Source of the DNA: Zoogloea sp. LCSB751
GTDB lineage: Bacteria; Pseudomonadota; Gammaproteobacteria; Burkholderiales; Rhodocyclaceae
Assembly: GCF_002028455.1 (NCBI RefSeq)
Contig: NZ_MWUM01000034.1
Span: forward strand, 1 to 48,412
Length of the DNA: 48,412 nucleotides
Direction: 5' to 3'
The notes below the pieces were generated by a model. That model was not told the DNA's origin. It ran no database searches and saw nothing but the letters and a program-made list of their open reading frames with translations. A program made the translations under genes and the position numbers. Shown here one piece after another: positions 1 through 7,035 of the stretch (position 1 is its first letter; every line of letters begins with the position of its first letter).

Positions 1-105
1 ACCTCGCTGCTGCATGAGCTGGAACGTCGGCAAGCGCGTTACGGCTTGCAGGCAATCTGCTGTGCCGGGGGAATGGGCACCGCAACCATCATCGAACGGC
101 TTTAG
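1..105 (+). CDS. 3' end of acetyl-CoA acetyltransferase (thiolase), partial
   Basis: Only the last 34 codons are inside the window, entering in frame from position 1 and ending at a TAG. The translated end contains CCAGGMGTATIIERL, which matches the conserved C-terminal block of thiolases: the active-site Cys of the CxGGMG motif followed by a short hydrophobic tail. Thiolases split beta-ketoacyl-CoA with CoA as the last step of a beta-oxidation round. Being the first gene of a plus-strand train that also holds an enoyl-CoA hydratase and two SDR genes, it probably serves a ring-cleavage or side-chain beta-oxidation route. Substrate size cannot be judged from this fragment. Confidence 0.85.
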   Translation, partial: TSLLHELERRQARYGLQAICCAGGMGTATIIERL

Positions 106-139
106 ATAAAAGCATGACCCTCGGAGAAGGCGAAAGACC

Positions 140-1003
140 ATGAATATTGATCTAAGTAGCAAGCGCGTTATCGTTACCGGAGCGTCCCGGGGTATTGGCA
201 AGGCGATTGCCGGGGCTTTTGCAAACGAAGGGGCACGTGTCGCCATCTGTGCTCGTACAGCTGCAGCGGTGGAGGAAACTGGCGCTGAGTTGGCGAAGTC
301 GGCACAGGCCGTGATCGCCCGCGCCGTTGACGTTACCGACACCGAAGGTGTGCGCCAATTCGTCGATGAAATTGCCGCCGAATGGGGTGGGGTGGACGTA
401 TTGGTGAACAACGCCGGACAAGGCAAAGGTGGCAACCTGGATACCCTGACCCCGGAAGCCATTCTGGAGCACGCCAACATCTTGCAGATGGGCCACTTTC
501 GTTTCATTCAGGCAGTGGTGCCATATATGCGCAAGCAGCACTGGGGGCGGATCATCGAGATCAATGCGCTAGCTGGCACCATCCCGACACCAGACGGCAT
601 TCCGTCTGTGATTAACCGGGCTTCGTGCATCGCGTTGGCTAAGTCCTTGGGCATGTCGCTGGCTAAGGAGAATATCTTGGTCAATACCCTCAACATGGGC
701 TGGATCGACACCGGTCAGTGGGACCGTCACTACCAGGAAATGGGTCCTGGATGTACCCGCGAGGAGTTCGACGCGATGGTGATGAAGGTGGTCCCGGTCG
801 GTCGCTACGGTAAGCCGGAAGACGTGGCTGGTATGGCCCTGTTCTTGGCCAGCGATTACGCCAGTTTCATCAGCGCAGCTTCTATCGATATCGCTGGCGG
901 TATGGGAGGGCAGATTGCCTACTATCCGACACTGAAGCGTGATTTTGAGGCCTCCATCCGGGCCCGGTCCACCAGTCCTGCCCCATCCGGCGTGGCTGCC
1001 TGA
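140..1003 (+). CDS. SDR-fold protein with altered catalytic residues
   Basis: 287 residues, normal for a classical short-chain dehydrogenase/reductase. The cofactor motif TGASRGIG (13-20) and NNAG (90-93) are intact, and the C-terminal part follows the family (GRYGKPEDVAGMALFLASD). The catalytic region does not. INALAG (141-146) replaces the usual ISSxAG, putting Ala143 where the catalytic Ser sits. In SVINRASCIALAKSL the YxxxK positions are Ser156 and Arg160. The frame is continuous here, so a sequencing slip is unlikely. The protein may bind NAD(P) without classical SDR chemistry, or catalyse something else such as a lyase or isomerase reaction. The gene follows the thiolase by 34 bases and is probably co-transcribed with it. 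Confidence 0.85.
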   Translation: MNIDLSSKRVIVTGASRGIGKAIAGAFANEGARVAICARTAAAVEETGAELAKSAQAVIARAVDVTDTEGVRQFVDEIAAEWGGVDVLVNNAGQGKGGNLDTLTPEAILEHANILQMGHFRFIQAVVPYMRKQHWGRIIEINALAGTIPTPDGIPSVINRASCIALAKSLGMSLAKENILVNTLNMGWIDTGQWDRHYQEMGPGCTREEFDAMVMKVVPVGRYGKPEDVAGMALFLASDYASFISAASIDIAGGMGGQIAYYPTLKRDFEASIRARSTSPAPSGVAA

Positions 1004-1067
1004 GACAACAGGGAGACGGGCATGAGCAGGGAAGGGCACCTATACGCCGCTCTGCAGCCCGACCCAC

Positions 1068-2507
1068 GTGAGTACTCAAGCCCATTTCTCCGGAGCGGCG
1101 GAATTATCTGCACGTCATCGCCTGCTGGTGATTCTGACCGTTGTGCTAGCTACCGGCGCAATGGTGGTCGAGGCGACCATCATCAACGTGGCTATCCCGA
1201 CGATCATGCGCGAGTTCGTCATTGGCCCTGAGGCGGCCCAGTGGTTGTCCGCAGGTTTTCTCGGAGCGATGGTCACCACGATGCTACTAGCCTCATGGTT
1301 CGAACGCCGCTTTGGGCCCCGGACGACCTACGCGGGGGCTCTGGTGTTATTCAGCCTCGCTTCGCTGGCAGGCGGGCTCGCCGAGAGCATTCCCGTGCTG
1401 ATTGCGGCGCGGGTTGCTCAGGGCGCCATATCGGGTCTGGTCCAGCCCTTGGGGCTGGTGGTGATATTCCGGGTCTTCGCGCCATCCGAACGGGGGCGGG
1501 CGATGTCCGTCTTCGGCCTGGGCGTTGTGCTGGCGCCGGCTCTGGGGCCGGCTGTGGGTGGTTACCTGGTGGATCTGGTGAGCTGGCGGGCGATTTTCTT
1601 CGTGACCCTGCCCTTGTGCGTGGGTGGGGTCTTTCTGAGTCTGCGCTATCTGCCCGAACGGGACTGCGAGATCCCGTTTCAGCGCTTCGACGCGGTCGGA
1701 CTCGCTCTGATGGGATCGTTCATATTCTTTCTGTTGACCGGTTTTGCGGTGGGGAATGCAGAAGGCTGGACATCGTTGACCTTCCAGTTTCGTCTGGCGA
1801 TCTGCTTCTTTCTGACGGTGGCCTTAGTCGGGTGGGAGATGCATTTCCCGCATCCATTGTTGCAGTTCCGTCTGTTCCACAACTCCCATTTTGCGGCCTC
1901 TGCGCTCGTCGCCTTCGCTTATGGGCTGGGTTTGTACGGTTCTACCTACCTCGTGCCGCTCTACGTCCAGTCGGTCCTTCATTACGACGCCGGGCTCTCT
2001 GGCTTGCTTCTGATGCCAGGAGGGCTGGCGATGGCAGTAAGCATCATCCTGACAGGTCGCCTGCTCGATCGCTTTGCCGCCCAACAGTTGATCGTGACTG
2101 GACTCCTGTTTTTTGCAGCGTCCCTTCTGCTGATTGCGATAGGGGACGTGGCGGACTCCTTTGCAGTGCTGGCGGTGTTACTTGCGCTGGGAAGAGTCGG
2201 CTTGGGCATGACGATCCCGTCTCTCAATCTCGGCGCACTTCAACTCATCGAGTCGCCCCAACTGGCTCAAGCGTCGGGAACGCTCAATTTTATACGTCAG
2301 TTGGGCGGTGCCATCGGCGTAAATGTGCTGACGACCCTCTTTAGTCGACTCAATGCGGGAGGGCTGCATTCCGGACTTGCTGCGGCCGCATCCATGGAGA
2401 GGGCTTTCAACGTCTGCTTTGCGATTGTTGGCATGGTTTTCCTCCTCGCAGTGGTTCCAGCCCTACGGATGCGTCGGGACCTAGCGAATCCAGAAGGCAA
2501 CGCCTAG
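1068..2507 (+). CDS. MFS transporter, DHA2 (EmrB/QacA-like) family
   Basis: 479 residues with about 14 hydrophobic segments, the usual size for drug:H+ antiporter family 2. Visible family features are the first helix region (VVEATIINVAIPTIMREF), the loop-2 segment with ERRFGPRTTY, and the motif-C-like stretch LGVVLAPALGPAVGGYLVD. It is an inner-membrane proton-driven transporter, most likely exporting the substrate or a toxic intermediate of the surrounding pathway. The start is GTG at 1068; no strong Shine-Dalgarno is visible, so the exact start is uncertain. It is the last gene before an AT-rich break in the plus-strand train. Confidence 0.85.
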   Translation: MSTQAHFSGAAELSARHRLLVILTVVLATGAMVVEATIINVAIPTIMREFVIGPEAAQWLSAGFLGAMVTTMLLASWFERRFGPRTTYAGALVLFSLASLAGGLAESIPVLIAARVAQGAISGLVQPLGLVVIFRVFAPSERGRAMSVFGLGVVLAPALGPAVGGYLVDLVSWRAIFFVTLPLCVGGVFLSLRYLPERDCEIPFQRFDAVGLALMGSFIFFLLTGFAVGNAEGWTSLTFQFRLAICFFLTVALVGWEMHFPHPLLQFRLFHNSHFAASALVAFAYGLGLYGSTYLVPLYVQSVLHYDAGLSGLLLMPGGLAMAVSIILTGRLLDRFAAQQLIVTGLLFFAASLLLIAIGDVADSFAVLAVLLALGRVGLGMTIPSLNLGALQLIESPQLAQASGTLNFIRQLGGAIGVNVLTTLFSRLNAGGLHSGLAAAASMERAFNVCFAIVGMVFLLAVVPALRMRRDLANPEGNA

Positions 2508-2527
2508 GCCTCGCATTGAGGAACAGA

Positions 2528-2567
2528 GTACGATTATTAAATTCTTATATTAGAATCAAAATCGTAC
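2528..2567. promoter_or_regulatory. AT-rich inverted repeat upstream of the DUF1302 gene
   Basis: The half-sites GTACGATT (2528-2535) and AATCGTAC (2560-2567) are perfect inverted copies, and an inner hairpin ATTCT-TATATT-AGAAT lies between them. The region is sharply AT-rich compared with the genes on both sides and is followed by TATAGAAT, a possible -10 element. This fits an operator or promoter for the DUF1302-to-MFS segment. A role in ending transcription of the preceding MFS gene cannot be excluded. No regulator gene is nearby. The remaining leader to 2747 holds no convincing gene. Confidence 0.45.
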
Positions 2568-2747
2568 TATAGAATTTTAAAAAAATGATCAGTACAATGC
2601 AGGAAGCGTCGACGGGATAGAAAAGTCCTGCGTCGCTTCGAAGGATGAGGAGTCGATGGTGTTGCGGAACCCCGCTAGAAAGGGGCCGGGACATCGAGGT
2701 CGCGGGTAGCCGTGATCATCAGCGTCGTATCTGAGGAGACACAATAA

Positions 2748-4409
2748 ATGTTCAGAAACAAAGGTTTGGAGCGTGCACGGGTCCCCCTGCACGGAGTGGC
2801 TGCAGCCCTTGCAATCGGCTGGGGTAGTGGCGCTATGGCCGTAGAGATCGAGACCGACAATCCGGATCTGCGGATCCGCTGGGACAATACCGTGCGCTAC
2901 AACCTCGGTATGCGGGCTGAGGGGCAGGACCGCCGACTCCTGAATAGTCCGAACTTTGATGAGTCGGACAGCAAATTCGGCAAGGGTAGTGTGGTGACCA
3001 ACCGGATCGACCTGCTGAGTGAGCTGGACCTGAGTTACAAGGGACAGTTTGGTGCGCGTGTCACTGGTGCGGCTTGGTATGACAATGCCTACGACAACCA
3101 CACTGTGCATACGACGGCCCCCGGAGGCGCCTTCACAAGCTATTACAACAACGAGTACAACTCGACCGTCAAACGTTATGTAAATGGTCCGTCTGGCGAA
3201 CTGCTCGACGCCTTCGTGTGGGCCAACATGGACATCGGCGCCGTGCCCCTGAACGTAAAGGTTGGCCGCCACACCAATATCTGGGGTGAGGGACTGCTGA
3301 TCGGTGCCCATGCCATTTCCTATTCCCAGTCGCCGGTCGATGGCGTCAAGGCGGTGACCAGCCCGGGTATTGAGACGAAGGAGGTCTTTCTGCCCATTGG
3401 CCAAGTATCCGCGAAGGCCCAGGTGACGGACCGCCTGTCCATCGCCGGCCAATACTTCTACGAATGGGAGCCCACCCGCGTTCCACACTCTGGCACCTAC
3501 CTGATGGGCGCCGACACCGCACCGACCGTGGATCGCTTGCCCAACGGCTGGGCCCGCGCCGAGTCGAAGAAGCCTGGTGGCACCGGTAACTGGGGCGTTG
3601 CCGCAAAGCTGAACATCGAGGAGATCGAATCAACCTTCGGTGCCTACTACCGCGAGTTCAACGACTATGCGCCGGAAACCGGAGTCCAGTACCTGGGGGC
3701 ACAGGGCCCCTTCCGCTTTGTTTACCCGGAAGACGTACGTTTGATCGGCCTGAGCTTTGCTCGAGTGATAGGTCCGGTCAGCTTCGGCTCAGAGCTGTCC
3801 CTGCGCAAGAATGGTCACCTGAACTCGACCGGAGTCAGCTCGGTGAATGGCACCGGTGCCCGCGGTGATACCTGGCACGCCATCGTCAATGGGGTGTATT
3901 CACTCCCCAAGACATCGTTCTGGGATGTTGCCAATCTCGTTGCCGAACTGGCCTATAGCCGTCTCGACAGAGTCACCAAAAACCCCGAACTTTACAAGGC
4001 CGTGGGTTATAACTGCGCGAAAGTCGGGGGACCTGCGGGCAACAAGCTCGGTAACAAGCTGGATGGTTGTTCCACGGACGATTTTGCCCAGATCGCCATC
4101 AATTTCACGCCCCAGTACCTTAACGTTTTTCCGTCCTGGGACATGGATATCCCGCTAACGATCAACTATGGTCTGAGCGGCAACGCTCCGAGCGGCGGTG
4201 GCGGCTTCGAGCGCCTTATGAGTTGGTCTGCCGGTGTCAAAATGACGTACGCATCACGCTATGAGTTCACCTTGCGTTATGCCGACATGGCAGCAGCCAC
4301 AATCTACAACAGCACCGGGACGACAGTGCTTGGCGGTAATGGTTTGAGCAGTGCGGTTGGCGCCACGGATCGGGGCTGGCTGACCTTCACCTTCAAGACG
4401 GCCTTCTAA
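2748..4409 (+). CDS. DUF1302 family outer-envelope protein
   Basis: 553 residues starting after a clear ribosome binding site (TGAGGAGAC, about 9 bases before ATG). The N-terminus is a basic then hydrophobic signal peptide, with likely cleavage after AMA near residue 28. The mature part has alternating aromatic strands and polar turns (WDNTVRYNLGMR, LDLSYKGQFGARVTGAAWYD) and ends with a Phe after WLTFTFKTAF. This is the C-terminal signature of beta-barrel outer membrane proteins and fits DUF1302. It is followed after 25 bases by a DUF1329 gene, the standard partner. The pair recurs next to catabolic genes for hydrophobic compounds; a pore or receptor role in the outer membrane is inferred, not shown. 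Confidence 0.85.
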   Translation: MFRNKGLERARVPLHGVAAALAIGWGSGAMAVEIETDNPDLRIRWDNTVRYNLGMRAEGQDRRLLNSPNFDESDSKFGKGSVVTNRIDLLSELDLSYKGQFGARVTGAAWYDNAYDNHTVHTTAPGGAFTSYYNNEYNSTVKRYVNGPSGELLDAFVWANMDIGAVPLNVKVGRHTNIWGEGLLIGAHAISYSQSPVDGVKAVTSPGIETKEVFLPIGQVSAKAQVTDRLSIAGQYFYEWEPTRVPHSGTYLMGADTAPTVDRLPNGWARAESKKPGGTGNWGVAAKLNIEEIESTFGAYYREFNDYAPETGVQYLGAQGPFRFVYPEDVRLIGLSFARVIGPVSFGSELSLRKNGHLNSTGVSSVNGTGARGDTWHAIVNGVYSLPKTSFWDVANLVAELAYSRLDRVTKNPELYKAVGYNCAKVGGPAGNKLGNKLDGCSTDDFAQIAINFTPQYLNVFPSWDMDIPLTINYGLSGNAPSGGGGFERLMSWSAGVKMTYASRYEFTLRYADMAAATIYNSTGTTVLGGNGLSSAVGATDRGWLTFTFKTAF

Positions 4410-4434
4410 AGGCTGCAATCAGGAGACTAGGAAC

Positions 4435-5793
4435 ATGAAGAAGCACACAGCAATTGCACTGTTGAGTCTGGCCATCGTCTCGACGCATAGCGTGGCGGCA
4501 GTCACTTCGGACGAGGCCAAGGAGCTGGGCAAGTCGTTGACCAAGTATGGCGCGATCAAGGCCGGTAATAAGGAAGGCACGATTCCCGAATACACCGGAG
4601 GCTTAACCAAGGCGCCCTCCGATTTCAAGCCCAAGAGTGGCTTCTGGGCTGATCCATTTAAGGATGAGAAGGCGATCCTGCGCATCGACGGCAAGAATAT
4701 GGACCAGTACGCTGACAAACTCAGCGAAGGCCAGAAGGCCCTGTTGAAGAAATTCCCGACCTACTACATGGACGTCTATCCCAGTCATCGCACTGCAGCT
4801 GTTCCGGCTAAGGTGCTGGAGGCCACGGTCCGCAATGCGACGACCTGCAAGACGCTGAAGAACGGCCTGGCGGTTGATGCAGCCTGCCGTGGCGGACTGC
4901 CTTTCCCGATTCCCAAGACTGGCAACGAAGTCATGTGGAACCTGTTGCTCCGTTACAAGGCCGACACAACTACCAAGTCATCCCGTTCGTGGGTGGTGGA
5001 CTCTTCGGGCAAGGCCGTGATGACGGCCCAGCAGCAGACCCTGGAGGAGACGCCGTACTACCACGCCGAGCTGGATGGCCGAGACCCGCAGATGTACTGG
5101 CGTACCCATTCGCTGACCCAGGCGCCGGTGCGCAAGGCGGGCGAACTGACCGGTCTCGTGGACTTCCTCGACCCAACGGAGAAGCCCCGCCGCGCTTGGG
5201 GATATACCCCCGGCCAGCGTCGCGTAAAGCTGGCGCCTGAGTTCTCCTACGATACACCGGTGTCGAGCATGGGCGGCGTCACCCTGTTTGACGAGCTGTT
5301 CGTGTTTTCCGGCATGCAGGACCGTTTCGACTTCAAACTGGTCGGCAAGAAGGAGATGTACATCCCCTACAACGCCTACAAGCTGTACTTTGGTTGCAAG
5401 ACCGATGAGCAGTTCATGCCCAACCACGCTAATCCCCAGTGCTGGCGCTGGGAGCTGCACCGGGTGTGGGTGGTAGAAGCCACGCTCAAGCCGGGCAATC
5501 GTCACGTCTATACCAAACGGACCTACTACCTTGACGAGGACACCTACGGCGCAGGCATGTTCGATGCATACGACCAGAGTGGCAAGCTGTACCGCTCTCT
5601 GTTCAATTCCATGGTTCAACTCTATGACGTGACCGCACCCTACACGGTCAAGAATGTCATTTATGACTTCAATAAGGGCATGTACGCCCTTGTCAATGAT
5701 GGCCTGGAAGGCGGTTATGGTGTGCTCGACAAGCCCATGCTCAATCGGGATATGAACCCCGAGGCAGTCGTGGCGCGGGAAACAGCACGCTGA
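4435..5793 (+). CDS. DUF1329 family secreted/envelope protein
   Basis: 452 residues with a typical signal peptide (MKKHTAIALLSLAIVSTHSVAA). Family-typical blocks are LGKSLTKYGAIKAGNKEGTI near the mature N-terminus, AWGYTPGQRRVKLAPEFSYD near 260-280, and the C-terminal DAYDQSGKLYRSLF and NDGLEGGYG. DUF1329 proteins are related in fold to LolA/LolB-type lipid carriers, so a role in moving a hydrophobic ligand through the periplasm is plausible. The start follows AGGAGACTAGGAAC. It lies between DUF1302 and the YCF48/RND genes, forming the recurrent four-gene envelope set. Confidence 0.85.
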   Translation: MKKHTAIALLSLAIVSTHSVAAVTSDEAKELGKSLTKYGAIKAGNKEGTIPEYTGGLTKAPSDFKPKSGFWADPFKDEKAILRIDGKNMDQYADKLSEGQKALLKKFPTYYMDVYPSHRTAAVPAKVLEATVRNATTCKTLKNGLAVDAACRGGLPFPIPKTGNEVMWNLLLRYKADTTTKSSRSWVVDSSGKAVMTAQQQTLEETPYYHAELDGRDPQMYWRTHSLTQAPVRKAGELTGLVDFLDPTEKPRRAWGYTPGQRRVKLAPEFSYDTPVSSMGGVTLFDELFVFSGMQDRFDFKLVGKKEMYIPYNAYKLYFGCKTDEQFMPNHANPQCWRWELHRVWVVEATLKPGNRHVYTKRTYYLDEDTYGAGMFDAYDQSGKLYRSLFNSMVQLYDVTAPYTVKNVIYDFNKGMYALVNDGLEGGYGVLDKPMLNRDMNPEAVVARETAR

Positions 5794-5802
5794 TTGCGCC
5801 AG

Positions 5803-5828
5803 GCTCCGGACGCCCGGTCGTCCGGAGC
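5803..5828. terminator. GC-rich hairpin between DUF1329 and YCF48 genes
   Basis: A perfect 10-bp stem GCTCCGGACG / CGTCCGGAGC with a 6-base loop (CCCGGT) lies 9 bases after the DUF1329 stop. There is no T-run after it, so it is not a classical intrinsic terminator. It may be an attenuator, a Rho-dependent pause site or an mRNA-stabilising 3' end that sets different levels for the upstream and downstream parts of the operon. Confidence 0.4.
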
Positions 5829-5913
5829 GCTTGTACCTGGCCGGCGCCTTCCATCGTGAGGACGGATGGCGTCTCGGCCAGGATCGCGATCAACGGCAAA
5901 CGGGGATTCTGCT

Positions 5914-7002
5914 GTGAACATTCGATCGATTCGGGTAGGTTTGATCTCTCTTGCGGTACTACTTGCAGCGGGTGCTGCTGCCGCGAGCCTTCAAGCTGAC
6001 GTCCTTACCAGTGCTGCCCAGGTCACGCCGCTGGCCTTCCGTAGTCCGCTGGTTAACATCACCAGCGTCGGCCCACATCTCGTTGGCGTGGGACCGCGGG
6101 GGCACATCCTTATCTCTGCTGATGGCGGCAGGCTGTGGCGCCAGGCGAACGTGCCGGTTCGTGCCGATCTCACCGCTGTACGGATGCTCGACGCACGCCT
6201 GGGATGGGCCGTGGGGCACGACGGTTTAGTCCTGCGAACCGAAAACGGCGGCGCAGACTGGATCAAGGTGCTCGACGGACGTTCCGTGCGCACCCTTCTG
6301 GAACAGAGCTACCAAGCGCGTGCTGAAGCGGGCGATGCGGCAGCGGTTCGCATCAAGAGCGAGATTGATCGTCTGATGGCCCAATCGGCCAGCTCTGACG
6401 TGATGCCGAACCCCTTTCTCGACGTCATCTTCAGCGATGCCCGTGAAGGTTTCGTGGTGGGCGCCTTCGGACTAGTCCTGCGTACCCTCGATGGGGGCAA
6501 GAGCTGGGAACCGTGGATAGAGCGGGCCGACAACGATCGCCGCCTGCACTTCTACGGTGCCGCCAGCGACGGCAGTACGCTTTTCTTCGCTGGCGAACAG
6601 GGGCTGCTGTGTCGTCTGGACAAGGGCGCCGATCACTTCACGGCAATTCCGACGCCCTACAACGGCACCTTCTTCGGCGTATATGCAGCCCGCGGACTGC
6701 TCGTCGCCCATGGACTGCGTGGCAATGCTTGGGCAAGCGAAGACGACGGCGCGACCTGGCGCAAGATCGAGACTGGCGTCGAGGCCAGCATTATTGCCGC
6801 ATTGCCGGCAGGCGGTGCACGTTTGATCCTCGTCTCACAAGCCGGGCACGTATTTTCCACCAAGGATGGCGGCCGGAGCTTGGCGGCATTGCAGGTGCCC
6901 CGTCAAGGCGAAGTGCTTGCTGCCACGATGGTGGGCGAAAAACAGCTGGCGCTGACGCGTCATGGCGGTGTTAGCGTGCTTACGCTGCCAGCCGCTCAGT
7001 AA
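5914..7002 (+). CDS. YCF48/BNR-repeat periplasmic protein
   Basis: The GTG at 5914 is preferred because the protein then begins with a good signal peptide (NIRSIRVGLISLAVLLAAGAA); an in-frame upstream start at 5866 would bury it. The product has repeated beta-propeller blades with the Asp-box pattern: SADGGRLWRQ, TENGGADWIK, TLDGGKSWEP, SEDDGATWRK, TKDGGRSLA. GWAVGHDGLVLRT and EGFVVGAFGLVLRT are typical of the photosynthesis-assembly-factor-like YCF48 group. The family is thought to act as a periplasmic scaffold; next to RND/MMPL and DUF1302/1329 it probably assists an envelope transport complex. The gene ends 33 bases before the RND gene. Confidence 0.85.
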   Translation: MNIRSIRVGLISLAVLLAAGAAAASLQADVLTSAAQVTPLAFRSPLVNITSVGPHLVGVGPRGHILISADGGRLWRQANVPVRADLTAVRMLDARLGWAVGHDGLVLRTENGGADWIKVLDGRSVRTLLEQSYQARAEAGDAAAVRIKSEIDRLMAQSASSDVMPNPFLDVIFSDAREGFVVGAFGLVLRTLDGGKSWEPWIERADNDRRLHFYGAASDGSTLFFAGEQGLLCRLDKGADHFTAIPTPYNGTFFGVYAARGLLVAHGLRGNAWASEDDGATWRKIETGVEASIIAALPAGGARLILVSQAGHVFSTKDGGRSLAALQVPRQGEVLAATMVGEKQLALTRHGGVSVLTLPAAQ

Positions 7003-7035
7003 TTTCCCAGCCAACAACAACGACAAGAGACAACC

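Noticed and set aside
2589..3488. 299-residue open frame on the minus strand opposite the DUF1302 gene.
   Set aside because: It lies fully across a recognised gene with a signal peptide and RBS, shows no domain, and is a GC-driven antisense frame.
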